Assembly: GCA_000469685.2 (NCBI GenBank)
Contig: LS997565.1
Coordinates: 14,455,922 to 14,519,921, forward strand
Source of the DNA: Haemonchus contortus
Lineage: Eukaryota; Nematoda; Chromadorea; Rhabditida; Trichostrongylidae
Reading direction: 5' to 3'
DNA: 64,000 nt
The position numbers and the translations under genes are program-made. Shown here one piece after another: positions 49,001 to 61,589 of this stretch (position 1 is its first letter; each line of letters opens with the position of its first letter). The notes beneath the pieces are model-generated. The model saw only the letters and a program-made list of their open reading frames with translations. It was not told the origin of the DNA and ran no database searches.

Positions 49001-52000
49001 TGGATGGATTGAAATTTCGCATGACACAATCAAGTAAATGATGAAAAGAACTCGCCCAAGAAATGAGCTGTGGGGAACAGTGAGCAAGGATAGCCAAAGA
49101 AGGAGAACTCCAGCGGAAGGACATTTGCTTGTAAAGAGTGGCATTAGTCTACTACAGTACCGAAGTATTCTCCCCTCTCGGTCCTACTTCTAGACTAAGC
49201 CTGTGGTCGGGCTCGTTCTAGCTGAACACGGCCGAACAGGGGCCGAGTCACTGTGAGCTGTACCCATGTGACCCCAAATTCTCAACCAAACCCATGATTC
49301 GCTGCTCGGTCACTGGAGGCCCTAATCTAGGATCTGGTAAGCGGTCAGAAATTAGATGGTTTGAAGATGGATTCATAACGGTCAGCTGAACCATTAATAT
49401 TTACGGCAGATTCATGCACCCACCAACCATCCGTTCATGTTTCCCACTACCCTCTGATTTGCCCAATTTCTCAGGCGTTTACAACTTATCAGATAACCTT
49501 ATTTGGTACGGAATGACCTTCGTACGTGCAAGAAGAAATAGCCAGAAGAAGTGGTAAGGGCAAAGCAAAGCGACGAGATGGAAGTATTACTGGATATTAT
49601 TGCCCTTCCATTTCAGCGTCTCAATAAATACCCAAAGCTAACCATGAGCGTGTCACTTTATCTTGGCAAAAGAAGATCTTTTGGTGATGTATTACCTAAG
49701 TTCTGTCACCGGATCTCCAGGTTGGCATGAATTTACTCCCAGTTCCTCAAAGCCACCACCTCATGAGTGCAACCTGAGTTTCCACCTTCTGCCGCCTCAG
49801 AGGTGTCTGCTCCCAGAGTCCCATTCTCCCATGTCAATATCACCACGCCCTCTATGGTGACCAAACCTGATCAAAAACCAGGTTTTGAGCAGGTGAGTTT
49901 GTAGGGCGCGTATCAGAAACAGGCAGTGAAATAATAGTTCTCCTGAAGGGTAGGGGAGGTAAAACTCATGCCGTGGAGTATAAAAGTATGGATTAAAGTA
50001 CGATGTATTTATTTTTTTCAGAATCAACGTGCTTTGCTCAGAATCTGTCATAACGAGGGAGATGTCTACAAACGGAAAACAGCGTAAACAAGTAAGTAAG
50101 AGATGTGAACAAAAGTATACTGCAGATGCAGAACACTAAACACGGCCTATGCGACTAACTACTATGTATAGTACGTGCCCAGCTGACCCCACAAGTACTG
50201 AAGAGGTCAAATAGATAGTCGAATGCGTCAGGGAATAGAGTGAAGGGCCCATATCGAAGCTAAATTCAGCGATTTTATTTTCACACACACAGTGAGTGTA
50301 GGGCTGTTTTGAGGTACCTTGGCGGACTAGCAATATTACTGAAATGAAGTGAACAGTAACACTACCTGCAAGGAAATTCCATAGCAGTTTTTTGAACGCC
50401 TACTGGCAAATTTCTTGTATATCCTTTGTGATTTTGGGTTTGTGAAGCCCTCTTGTTTTGAATTCGTTACTTTTTCAAATAAGCTCGTGTTAGTAGTCAG
50501 TGGCTGCTTCCATAGTCTGCGATTTTGGCCGCGAGCGAGTGAGAGGAGACTACTCGGCCTCGATCGCTCGCTCGCGCGCTGGCGGACCAAATCGTGGACT
50601 ATGAAAGCAAACAGTGGAGGTGGATGAGTTAGCTCGGGAGAGTTCAGTTCAGAACCTATGTTCCAAGGTTACTTCGAGGATTTAACCTCCCTAGGATGTT
50701 CAGGCTCACAGGTACACTGGTATGACTACAGTTTGGTGATTCAGCATGGCAATCTTAGGAATGCGAAGGGTTTAGAACCCCAGTTTTTTTTCAGCAGGAA
50801 GGTCTAAAAATCCAAGGAAAAAATCGGAAATTCGCAAAAATTTATGAAAAGGAAAATAGATTTCAACTTTCTGGTAAGTCTACACCAACTCGTATGGCGC
50901 AAACAACGATTTTCGTCCGTGGAGGCCATAAAAAAGTGCAAAACGGGGTTTATGTGAAACTTTTCGGAAAACAATGAAGCTTTTGGAGCATATAGGCTCA
51001 CTAGCAAGCATCTTTGTCATCTCAGCTAACTTGAAGGCCAGATAATGGAAAAATTCTTTCATTTTGCTGAGTTTATTTACTTTCGTACTTCCTAGGGTGT
51101 GCCCTTGTAAATGTGTAGAGCTTCACAGGCATTGGCACTATTCGACTATCTAAAAAAGCAAATATGCTCAGCAATTCTCCTCAAGAAGATAAAATGGAAT
51201 TATTGAAAGTTTAGGAGAATATGCAGTAAACTTCAAGGGAAAAGGTATTGTTAGAAGAAAAGAAAGAAGAAAAAAGAAGCAAGTTAATCAAGTTTCAGGT
51301 TGTACGGGAAGCATCTGCAGAATGTTTCATAGCAGGTAAGATTTCCTTGGAGATTTTAGAAGATTTCTGGCCAGTCTGGAAAAGGCCACTACACACTTCT
51401 GTTTGCACAACACATCGGAGATTCTATGATGTCGCAATCTGTTGACCAGCTCGAAGACCATCTTCACCTCCTTATTTCAGGTTGTGAAGCGTTGCAAGTA
51501 GGTATGCGCAGAAGCGTTGGAACTATGTATGTGCAGAACCGCTCAGAAAGGGCTCTAAGAACAATTGCTTGAAGGTGCAGTTCACGATAGAAATAGTTCC
51601 TGAGATTCCTCTTTACGATAATCCTGTGACACCAGAGGAGAAGGACGCTGCCGGGTCGAAAATCAGCCTGGATAGAGCGCGAGAAGGGCCCCAAATTTTT
51701 TCCGAGGCGGGCGAGTTTTCAGATTTGTAAAAGCTGTAGAGGCTGCCACTCGCAAAGGGAAGCACACGCTGCATGCAAGCAGCTTATTGTACCAAGTATG
51801 GCCAATGGCCAACACACCTAGGACAGCTCGTCCAAATACCCCTTCCATGCAACTTTGTAGCCAATCCCTAGTTTTCATACTCTTTTCCAAGTTTTATACC
51901 TCTGGAGCACGCCTGTTTCCGCGTTTTACTCTCGACATTTGCGCGATTGCGGACTCTTCCATTATTCGCCTCAAACTGTGTACCCCAACATAGTCGTGAA

Positions 52001-52489
52001 CTGCCTCGACACAAGTTTCGACCACTCTTATCACTAGAGTGCTCCGATTCAAACTCGTAAAATGTGTTGAATATGGGTAAACACTAGGGTCACTTTGGGG
52101 TTAGACCTGGATGGATAAGGTAGTCGCATATGCTGTGCGTATACGCGTGCGTTGTACCTTTACAACCCCGAAAAAAGCTTCCAAAAAATCCTGGGAGCTC
52201 CATTTCTCCTGTACGAGCTAATGTTATAGATTTTGACCATGGTAAAAAAGCTTGGAACACTGACAATATATCAATATGACGTCAAGGAAGCTGCCTTCCA
52301 AGTCAGTTACCTACATGAGTAGTATCTTCTATGATATTTACTACAGACATGCTACCTAATTAATCGAAATCACCGCCTCGGAAGCACAAATCACGATGAT
52401 TCTGAGGTACCCACTTTCCGAAGATTGGAGAGAGGAGAATAGAACATCGGTGGCGAAGAAAGCGGAAAGGATCCGTTCACCTTCCAAAT
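48996..52489. other. No gene recognised
   Basis: Contains one MITE (50501-50613) and scattered splice-like sites, such as TTTCAG before 51298 with a GTAAGA donor 37 bp later, but no convincing coding run on either strand. Confidence 0.35.
50501..50613. mobile_element. Second MITE of the GGCTGCTT..CATAGTC family
   Basis: The ends TGGCTGCTTCCATAGTC and GACTATGAAAGCAAACA are inverted repeats, continued inward by GCGAGCGAGCG / CGCTCGCTCGCG sequences that also pair, so nearly the whole 113 bp folds on itself. The outer ends match the element at 5014-5242, but the interior differs completely. Confidence 0.65.
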
Positions 52490-52760
52490 ATGATAATGGG
52501 CTTCCTAAAAGTAGTGAAAATACAGGTTCTACGAGATTATCATAACGGAAAGAGCATGGAAGGAGTATCGCGACGAGATTTCAGTTGTTGCAACTGCAAT
52601 GAGCTGACCTACATCCAAACATGTCCAAAACTGCCTTTCACTACCGTCACGGGTCACGACTACTTGCTTGAATTTCCGACATTGAGGCCTCATGTGATTG
52701 GTCATGTGATTGGTCGACGCCATCAAAACTCGTACGCCTTTGGGTGTGGCATGCAGTTCA
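52490..52760 (+). repeat. Dispersed repeat family C, copy 2
   Basis: Shares the block order of 4485-4750, e.g. CTACGAGATTATCATAACGG, CTGCCTTTCACTACCGTCAC, ACGACTACTTGC and TTTGGGTGTGGC. Related fragments lie at 37068-37150 (reversed) and 44600-44730. Confidence 0.55.
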
Positions 52761-53282
52761 TGCAAATTGTGAGTCATTCTAATGCTTATATAGACAGCTC
52801 TACATAAAATACAGACTTTACATAGACTTATTCTAAGAAGATATCTCAGAAACCGATTTCATGAACTGTGCCTATAAGTGGTGGCCCGTTTGAGAGCAAA
52901 TCGAGAACAACTAACTACTCAGATCAGTCAGTTGTTCAATAACTTGTCTCCAGAATGTTCTATAAACAAGTTTATACTTTGAGAAGGTTAATTATCGAAG
53001 GACTGTAAATAGAAGAAGTGGGAGAAACCGTGAGGGCAGTGAGAAGATTTGCATCCGATTGGAAGCTTCCATAATTATTTCGAGCCAAAAACGTGAAAAT
53101 GCTATCCACGTCAAGGCTGCAGGTGGGAATTTGCCAGAAAATGGGAGCGCCTCTCAAATGGCTGGCCAAGGAAGCATTCCCACAGAATCGTTTGAAAACG
53201 ATGCATGGCACAGAAAAAGTCGTTGGCGAGTGAATGCATAGCCAGAGCTCTATTTTCGAGAATAAGTAATTTGGAAGCCTTT

Positions 53283-53557
53283 GCCTACCAATTAATCAAT
53301 CCCGCTTTTGGAATGTACCTCTACTTCCAATCAAAATTGTAGGGGCGTCTTGAATGCATATATAGCCTAGGGAATGACCTGCAGGGGACAGCCCATCTAC
53401 ATGTCAGCGCTTCTATCTCCCCACACAGTCTGATATATACTACCGACTACGGAGCGACGAAAAACTTGGTGGGCTAGGGCGAGTGTCGATCCAAGCTTCG
53501 ATCTCCGGACCATGTGATCCGCCACTGAGCCACGTGCCACTACATATAGCACTACAT
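53283..53557 (-). mobile_element. Family A SINE, diverged
   Basis: The reverse-strand body (TACTTCCAATCAAAATTGTA) and the head (GCCACGTGCCACTACATATA) are recognisable. The B-box is mutated. Confidence 0.6.
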
Positions 53558-54714
53558 ATAGTCCCTCCCCATCCTCCTCCCCCTCCCCCAAATTTGCTCC
53601 TTCTAAAGTTACCTCGACAAAAAATGAGTACAATGAGGAACACCAAAGTAGAAGATTTGTTGTTAGAAAGGATACCGCGCTATCCTACATAGTTGGGAGG
53701 CAATCCACAAAGTGGCTGTTTTCCCATGGCTCTCGATGCTTCCTTTGAGCAATTCGATCATTTCACCCTCGATTGCAACTGGATGAGCATCCTCCTGCAC
53801 TGTTCCCTGAAAACATCCACTCCCAATAAAGACGTCTTCCAGAATTCATTCAAGGTTATGTGCCTCAGCCAATGTTGCAGTGACTATAAAACCTCACTTC
53901 GCCTCATGGAAACAGAAATGAAGGCTATCTGGCCTGCCCAACTCCGAACACTTGCTTTATAGGGTTGTTGAACGAATGCAAAACGAATTAGGGGATGGGT
54001 CCTACATGCCGTCTGGAACAGTAGCGTGGTGGGAAACGAAGATTCAAAGTTAGGAGATCATATTACAGTAACCAGCCTTAAAATTTGAATATCGACAAAC
54101 TTTAGCTAATCGGGCACGACCAGCTTCATTTTGCTTGAAACTCAGGTCTGACTTAATAAAGTTAGGAAATTCGTACGACGGGAAGCAATGACAGCTGAGC
54201 AACCAACGATTGGACTGAAAAAGCTTTATTGCATTCGTTCAGTTAGATCCTGTGCAGCACTAAAATTGTCCGTGTAACATAAATCGTTCAACACAACCTA
54301 GTTTTCAACAGCCCTGACTCACTGAATGATAATGTTAAGTGAGGCTTGCGCCCCCTTTCCAGCCGAGGGTCAAAAGTGCTTGGGTAGACTAGGTCTTCGG
54401 TCAGTTGGTCCAGACTCAAAGGGCACGATGACAGCACTGCCTTGAACAAGCACCTTCCAAAGTGAGAATGTTTGCATCGGGAAATTCCCATAAAAGGTAA
54501 TGTTTTTGGAACGTTTTTGGTCCCCACAAGAAGGCATAAATAACAGGTGTGAAAGGCAGTAGATGAAGTTGGGCGAGGGGTTTTCCTTATAAGCGTAGAT
54601 GGGTGATACTATGTATTGTACTGTCATAAGAAGTTCCGAGAATTGAGTTCTGAATTGATACCCGCTCAGATCACCAGAGCCATCTATTCCTCCTTGGCTG
54701 CTCAATGAAACCCT

Positions 54715-54850
54715 GGGAGGGCGATAGCACTGACTTTGATATCCATTGGGACCACATGTCAATGTTGGCCAGAAAGCATTCAAACGCAGTAACTATTTTG
54801 AATGAAAATCGAATGCGAGGGCGCATCCCACACATGAGATTGATCAAATG
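54715..54850 (+). mobile_element. Family A SINE, 3' part
   Basis: Matches from the AGCACTGACTT block to TTGAATGAAAATCGAATGCG and GATTGATCAAATG. The head is missing or unrecognisable. Confidence 0.5.
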
Positions 54851-55532
54851 TAAAAGATTCGGGAACTGGTGTGAGCATTGGACTTGAACAAGTTCAGTGG
54901 TAACTGAGAAGGCAGGAAAATAAACACTGCAGGCTTCTCATGACTTGTGGGAAAGCTTTTTAATCGAACTTTAAACTTTGCGATTTCCAGAAAAATGGAT
55001 TTCATGTCGGTAATGAAACTGCAAGACCAACGTCGTTCGACGATTTGAAAAACATAAACGGACGCATTTTGCAGGATATTTAGCCATGCGGTTGCAGCCA
55101 TAAAGCCGTTCTCGACGGACTTTTTTTCGGCTTGCAAGTGTAAGTGCAACGGTTTCAGGCTCAGCTCTAGCGATTGTCTTCCATAAACATTGAGAAGTAA
55201 ATCCGTCAGAAACATTTGTTTACAGACAGCCAAAACTTGAACCACTAGTGCATGCTCCGATTCCTTTCTTGAAGCTTATTCCATGACCGGAAAGAGACCT
55301 TGTAGAGGTTCAGGAGACTGTACAAATCCTTTTTCCTCTACAGCTCTTAAAAACTTCTGCTGAAAAGCATTTCCAAAAGGGAAAGAGAATGGTATTACCC
55401 AAACCCTAACGAGGTGTGAAGTTCACAATGTTCAGTTTTATAGCTTTTATTGAAATTAGTGGCATGCTACCGTTGGCAGCGTCTGCTTGTTAAGTTGTTA
55501 GAGGTCCAAAATAGAAGTTTGTCGAAGGCGTC

Positions 55533-55797
55533 TGCTCGAGGTGTAGTGGCAAGTGGTGCTCTACCATACTTGTATGGTCACTGGTTCGAATCCGGATCGA
55601 TATTGCCTAGGCCAACCAAGCGTTCCATCCCTCCAGGGCCGATTTATTGGTACCACATACGCAAAAGCACGGATTTGTAGCTCGACGAGCCATAGCATGC
55701 CAATCTGTAGGCTACACACGCATTCAATAAGCTACAACGATTCTGAATGAAATTTGAATGCGGTGCAAATCCCGGGGCGAGATTGATACGTCAGAAG
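55533..55797 (+). mobile_element. Family A SINE, full length
   Basis: Head GAGGTGTAGTGGCAAGTGGT, B-box GGTTCGAATCC, body to GGGGCGAGATTGATACG. A short deletion removes part of the ACTCGTCTGG block. Confidence 0.75.
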
Positions 55798-57088
55798 CCA
55801 TTATCCTTGGCCCAAAAGCTTGGGAGTAAGACAATGTTGTGATGAACATAAATAAGTATATTTATGTACATTACACCTCTCTGAGAATCACTTGGTATCG
55901 CAGATGATCTTCGAAAAAAAACTACCTAATGGGACGGAATTTACTAATTTCCTTGGAGTGTAACCCTATTCACCGCTCTATTGAATGCACTTAATTCTCA
56001 TTTGGTAAATAGAAGATCTTGAAATGTCATTAAATCTTCACCTTTTTGATTGGCAAAATGAAGGATTTTCGTATGTGATAGTAACAAATCCAGAGGTTTT
56101 TCAACCAGTCATGGCAGTACGACCCACGAGAGAATTAGGCTTCCCGTTGGAAGGGTGTTGATTTAGTGAAAGCAATTGGGTAAATTACTTGAGGAAAATC
56201 TGCCATCTTTGAGAATCTTTAAATTCCAAATCCATGCTCATTTCAAAAGGACAGAGAAAAGACCATAGGAACCCACGGTTGTCATACCTGTGATTGTTTA
56301 GCAGGGGGGGGGGGTCTTGGGACGGGGATCGTGTCCAGCCTGATGGAGACTCCTGTCAGCAAGCATCTACATAGACAGGAGGCATTTCAGACTCCGTGAG
56401 ATAAAGACACTGTAAAGAACGAAAGACTGCAGATGAATTCTACAGCATGTCGGACAAGTTTCGTTGAACCAGTACATCTACCAAAGGCGATTTTTTGTGA
56501 CAGGACGACAGGACGTCATATGTATCATACGGTATTTCACCTTTTTTGTAACGATGCAGTCAGTCTATAGATAACAATCAGTGAGCACGTCGTTTAAAAA
56601 GATGAGAAGAGAGAATTGACATGCTGACCTGTTGATGAAATTCCTACCGTAAGGGCCCAGCCACTGCGAAGAAAAATTTCACGTGATGACGAGGGAAAAT
56701 CTTGGGAGGGGTTTTTCAGAAAAGCTGGCCATTCCATTTGGTAAATGAGGTCGTGTGATTCTTGATGTACTGATGTTGCATCCGAAAGGAATGTCCGAAA
56801 GCATATCTACACCTCGCGACGGCGAAATAAGGATGTCATAGCTTGAAAATGAAGCTTCAGACTCCAACTCGCTATTGAAGAGATAAAATTTCTAAAAGTC
56901 TCAAAATCTCCGCTACCTTTACCTTTGCCTTTTCTTCACCAGTATTGAATATGAGCATCTTCTCCACTCTTAGGCTTAGGACTTTCAGGCGTCCGTTCAG
57001 GAGCTTCTTTGGCACGATTTACGAAGTTCAAGATCAGCCATGACTACTTTCAGCTAGATTGTTTTTACTGGTTCCTCTCTAAGCAATC

Positions 57089-57437
57089 TTACAAAGCAGT
57101 GGATCCTTGCACACCCGCATTCGCAGGTTTTTCAGGTGAACAGAGCGCGCCCATGGCTGCAGCCGCCTCTCTTCTCGAAGCGTTGTGTTTTACAAAGTCG
57201 AAAAATCTGCTGGATCTATTTTGTGCCTCGTCTTTAATGGCAAGATGCCCTTTACGTCTGAATCCCATCATAAATCTCACACAGATGCTCTCGTTTTCTT
57301 TGCGATACATGGTATCACGAGGATCCATTGAAATCCCTACCTTCCACGGGCTCCACACTTCCATGAGCATGTTTCGAACTGAACGTACAATTCGGATGGA
57401 GTTGAAAGGTTCTGAGGACAGTAATACCAGTGTTACT
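57089..57437 (-). CDS. Candidate terminal exon, unrecognised protein of about 116 codons
   Basis: After ACCATGCAG the minus strand is open from 57437 to a TAA at 57089. It contains EPFNSIRIVRSVRNMLMEVW, SMDPRDTMYRKENES, GFRRKGHLAIKDEAQN, FFDFVKHNASRREAAAAMG and a proline-containing end. Composition is globular-protein-like with many charged residues. The opposite strand is also open over this stretch (57009-57461), but that product is low in lysine and acidic residues and looks like a shadow. No membrane span is seen. I do not recognise the family and see no poly(A) signal close by. Confidence 0.33.
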
Positions 57438-57522
57438 CTGCATGGTTGGGAGCACCGGTAGGACCTACATGGATCAGATTCAGATCGTTCTGCATGTTTG
57501 AATGTGAGCATGCGTCGAGGTG

Positions 57523-57778
57523 AATGGTGTCAAAGAGCGCCGATATCCCACGTATGAACCCATGATCAAATCCCAAATGACCAGCGCGGTGAAGCTTCTC
57601 AACTCCCTTATATCGGCTAATTGATGCCAGCCCTAACTTAGAGGTTGGGAAAATCGGATTGGTTGGCTATCTGAAGTCACTTTATAAACCAAATAATATA
57701 AAGGCACCAAATGCCACAACGATTTCAAATAACGTCCGAGTGCGGAGCTCATTCTAAAGACAGAGCTAATCAATATCA
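57523..57778 (+). mobile_element. Family A SINE, strongly diverged
   Basis: Head-like GAGGTGAATGGTGTCAAAGA, middle TTGATGCCAG, and the CCACAACGATTTCAAATAAC block occur in the expected order and spacing. Confidence 0.4.
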
Positions 57779-58592
57779 TAATTTCAATTAGTTGCAGATT
57801 CGGTAAATGATCCATGCAGCCTATTAAGTTCAGCGAGTGATTACAAAATTTTTGTTGCCTACAAGCATTGAGTCCCCTCCCCCCCCATTTTCACTCTCCT
57901 TTCCTTCCTCGCCGTATTACAACATTAGACTTCACCAGGCTTTATCCAGTTTGTCGGGTAGAAAAGGTTTCTTGGCAAATAAATAAGCTGAGAGATGCAA
58001 AATGCTAGCCTTTAGTCATTTTCCTACATAAAACGGACAGTGAACAAAACAAGTCAACTAAATTACTTGGAAATGCAATAGATTAGCTATCACTTTTGCA
58101 GTTTGTGAGCATTCATTCTGAAGGAAATACGCGAATGTAATTACAACTGAAGTGAGATACGCTGCTAGGACGTAGGAAGTTCGACAAAATGAAGACGTTA
58201 TCGGATGGGAAGGCTTTGCTCGTGATTGCTGTCAAGAATGATGGATGCATATAAGTGGCTGCGTAAACCTAAGCACTTCGCTTCTCAACTACATGTTCAT
58301 CCGACATCAAAGCTTCAAACTAGTTTTCAGTGAAAAAATCTTGACGGCGGCTTTCGATGAACCTCGGTATATCGTCGAAATAACTTTATTTTTACACCTC
58401 CACACGGAGTTGCGATACCTCAATGACTAAAGTTTCGTTGGAACCACCCTCGTCGGAGCCTCCCTGATAAGCAGAACAGGCCTTCGTGAGTGACCTAGAA
58501 TGGCTGTCTCGAGTTTCATTTCAAAAAAATATGCCATCCAAAAATAAGCAACGGTGTATACTACGAGCTCTTCAAGCTGATTTTACCTGGTG

Positions 58593-59477
58593 CTAGATGG
58601 CTCGGTCCAGCTCCACCCGGAGCTTGTCCGGAACGTCTTTCTTCAAAATCAGGGCGTTCGGGCAATATCCATCGGAATTATCACAAGAGTTCAGACTTCC
58701 CTCCTATATCCGTATATCCATACCTCCACTTTATTCGCAGATATCGCAATCGGTTGACAATATCGAAATTGAACTTCGACCTTTTTGCTCCGGGCTGTGA
58801 ACAGTTGGGTCGAGGTGTGTACATGAAAGACAAAGGTTCTTCAAGGTATTCCGATCGGTTTCAGCATTGGTGGGACCAGATTCGATTTCGTGAAGAAGTA
58901 CGTTATGGCTTTCTTTTCTCAGCTTATACAACCCTATAACGGTCGATGATGAGAGAACACTTTGGCCCCATGTATGTATATGCTCAAATGAAACAGAGAA
59001 AAAGGATTTGTAACGCACATCCAAGTTAGTAGTGTCTCTTTACAGCAGCTCTACGGATATTCTCAAGAGGTTTCAGGAAAACTGGGCTTATTCAAAAGTT
59101 TCGAACGTCCTAATGGGAAGTTTCCGAATGCGTACATCGTGCATCGAGCACGGCACGATCTTATTCAGATCGCTCGGAAAGAAATGAGAGGTCTCGTTGC
59201 CATCTGGATGGCCAGTGATCTATTCCTGACCTGATGCAAGCTAGTCAAGCCCTAAATTATCCCGCGTTTCCCCAAGGGTACGAGGGATTGGAAACTTTGA
59301 CTTTTAAAATGGCTACGCAGGAATTATCATGTAGCCCAGATACGAAATCTTCAACAATATCGCGAGAGTAGGCTGGTGCTCCTGTGCGGTTGCAGCTCCC
59401 ATGAGGGAGTTTAAACTTCAAATTACAATGGGAGTGTAGGAACTCTTTCCCTTCATACTCAGACTGCATAGTAATAT
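58593..59477 (-). CDS. Candidate cysteine-containing protein, two 3' exons
   Basis: The last exon, 58703-58593, opens after ATATAG and encodes 36 residues with CDNSDGYCPNALILKKD and VPDKLRVELDRAI, then TAG. An upstream exon starts at 59477 after TTTTTCAG. It encodes ITMQSEYEGKEF, SHCNLKFKLPHGSCNRTGAP and YSRDIVEDF. A GTATCT donor after 59344 would join the two in phase 0. Without that splice the upstream frame runs to a stop at 59257. Four or more cysteines and an N-glycosylation motif (NRT) suggest a secreted or extracellular domain. A hydrophobic leader-like ORF lies upstream at 59826-59665 on the same strand, but I could not link it in phase. The family is not recognised. The terminal exon is better supported than the join. 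Confidence 0.42.
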
Positions 59478-59664
59478 CTGAAAAACGAGAAGCTGTGCGA
59501 TTCTGGATTAAGAAGATCAAAAATAGATCGCTTAATTTTTGGACGGACGTATAATATTGGTTCTTCCTTTGCTCCTGTTGTCTGATCCAGAAAAAAATGC
59601 CTTGAATAAAAACTCTCCAAGGGTTCTCATCCACAGGACGGTTTTTAGAACAAGGCCCAAGAAG

Positions 59665-59826
59665 TTAGCCTAAGCCCAACCTAACAAAACACCTTCTAAG
59701 CAAAGTGAAGCTCTCTAACGGAACAGGCTTGTTTGGACGGAAGTATCTCGTTGTATCGAAGGGACTGCAGTGAGCGAATCCGATGTATACAAAGAATACG
59801 AATAAAAAAGAGAGTAGAGAAGTCAT
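59665..59826 (-). CDS. Short ORF with signal-peptide-like start, possible first exon
   Basis: From the methionine at 59826 the product begins MTSLLSFLFVFFVYIGFAHC, a short hydrophobic stretch followed by Cys-Ser. It then reads SPFDTTRYFRPNKPVP before a possible donor (AG/GTGTTT) and a stop at 59665. The start looks like a secretory leader. It may be the first exon of the cysteine-containing gene ending at 58593, but the phase of the best donor (2) does not match the next exon (1), so an exon is missing or the link is wrong. Confidence 0.28.
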   Translation of the reverse strand: MTSLLSFLFVFFVYIGFAHCSPFDTTRYFRPNKPVPLESFTLLRRCFVRLGLG

Positions 59827-61559
59827 GGGACGATGTTCACTGTGAGTGACATTCCCGCACAAAATCGCTAACGCCATCAGTTGCATTGGTTGCAGCGGCA
59901 GTGGCATTCACATGCAGTAGCACCCATGACCATTGCGTCCGGGATTCCCATGGGATCGCTTCTCATCGCTATCCATTCGTCCCGATCGCAGTGCTCTATA
60001 ATCCACAAAGCCAACTTTAGACACATTCGCATAACCACTTTCACATGCACACTTAACAGTATGACAACCCTTGAGATTGTAGTTTTCACCCATTGGGGGC
60101 ATCAAATTTTCCCCAATGGTTTATTTTTCTTTTGAATAAAATTTTTTTGATATCTGAGCATGAGCATGTGTTTGCCAGCGTTGCCAAAAAGGCTTTTGAA
60201 TTTAAAGTTTGCACATTTAAAATGAGCAATTCCTTTTTTGCTATTGGTTGCTATTAGGTGGAGGCTATGGAAGCCGCTTTCCCTCCGTTTTCAATTCTGA
60301 GGACCGAGTGGAGGAGTACCGGGCCTTGGACGAGTGAACATTTTCCCGGAGCATGTCTTTTAAGCAGAGCTAAATATTACCTAGCCTAAAATGACTACGA
60401 TTACTCGTTGGGAATTCTACCCAGGACCTGGGCAAGTAGAAGTTGTAGGCTCCAATCTCCATGATTGAGCGTTCATCGCAAAACTCGTGGCGTTGCCCTT
60501 CAGCACGAATCATGGAATTTCACTTTCTCGCTGCCCTATTCCGCATTCCTGAAATATCCCTATAAACTGGTAAAAAGCTAGAAAACCTCAAGGTTATCAA
60601 ACGAACACCTCTCAGGGACGCGTAAGGTAAATTTGAATTGTGTTGTTCTAAGTTCATTGTGTATCTCGTATGTTTAATAGGGTGCTTGAGAATTTCTAGA
60701 AAGTTTAGTCAGTCTTTTCAATAAAAAGTAACTATAAGCGACAGAGCAACTTCCGCACAGAACCTTCAAATGACAGATTGGGAATAGGAGTCGTCCTTTA
60801 CTTCTCCTCAAACTTCGAAAAGGATTGCTCTCAGGGAGACTACAACAGTGTCGGTACGTGGGGGAAGCGGGCATCCGCTCAGAGAAGCTTGGTCGAGGCA
60901 AAAGTATTTGACAAGGTGATAGGGTAGATAGGGTGCACGGCTTCTCGTCAGTGACCATGACTCCTTCCGAGCCTGACTGGAGAAGCAGTCAGCCATGTCG
61001 TAGTGAAGCAGAAGGCCTCGATGGTCTTGTCGATCTCTAGTAGTATGGTGATTACTTAGTTCGAACGACAACTGAAATACCTAACAATTGTAGTATTGCC
61101 TGGAGTTTCATAAAGCAGGCTCTGAATGGTGTGCTAGCTCGCAGTGGAGTGACATGCAGTACCTAGTGGGCTGGCGGAATTAAATGTTACGACATAGTGA
61201 CATATGGGGCAGAGGATGGGAAAGGCAGCCTTTTTTTTGCTGAGTTCAAAGACGGGAAAAAGGCATTTCGCCGGTGGGAGAGTCAAGAAAAGACCGCTTT
61301 TCTGGCACAGAAACAGTTCTTCTCCAGTAACTCTTCCCGAATCAAAAGAGGCTGAGAGACGCGCCGGTCTCAAGTTCTCTATCTTGAGCTCTGATTCTCA
61401 GTGGCGATCATCTTAGAAGGCTCACGACCATTTCCGAAGGTAGTCCTCATAGAATAGAAGTGGATGCACAGAGGTCAATTCAGAACACCTTAACATACAT
61501 ACGAAGGCAAAATGGTTTATCGCTTAAGTGCAATTCAATGAGTATGGACAGGACAGTTC
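59827..61559. other. No firm gene
   Basis: A minus-strand open frame at 60105-59908 has clustered cysteines (CACESG near its start, GCYCM at its end) and ordinary composition, but there are no supporting splice sites. The rest shows nothing recognisable. Confidence 0.3.
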
Positions 61560-61565
61560 TTTATT
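61560..61565 (-). terminator. Poly(A) signal of the minus-strand gene ending at 61590
   Basis: The plus strand reads TTTATT, so the minus strand reads AATAAA, 25 bases beyond the TAA stop. The distance fits cleavage soon after a short 3' UTR, as is usual in nematodes, and it supports the terminal exon call. Confidence 0.55.
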
Positions 61566-61589
61566 CAATTCATCAATTCAGGGAAACAT

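Noticed and set aside
58754..58939. Plus-strand ORF with LGRGVYMKDKGSSRYSDRFQ
   Set aside because: Plausible composition, but no splice sites or homology, and it lies in the presumed intron of the minus-strand gene.
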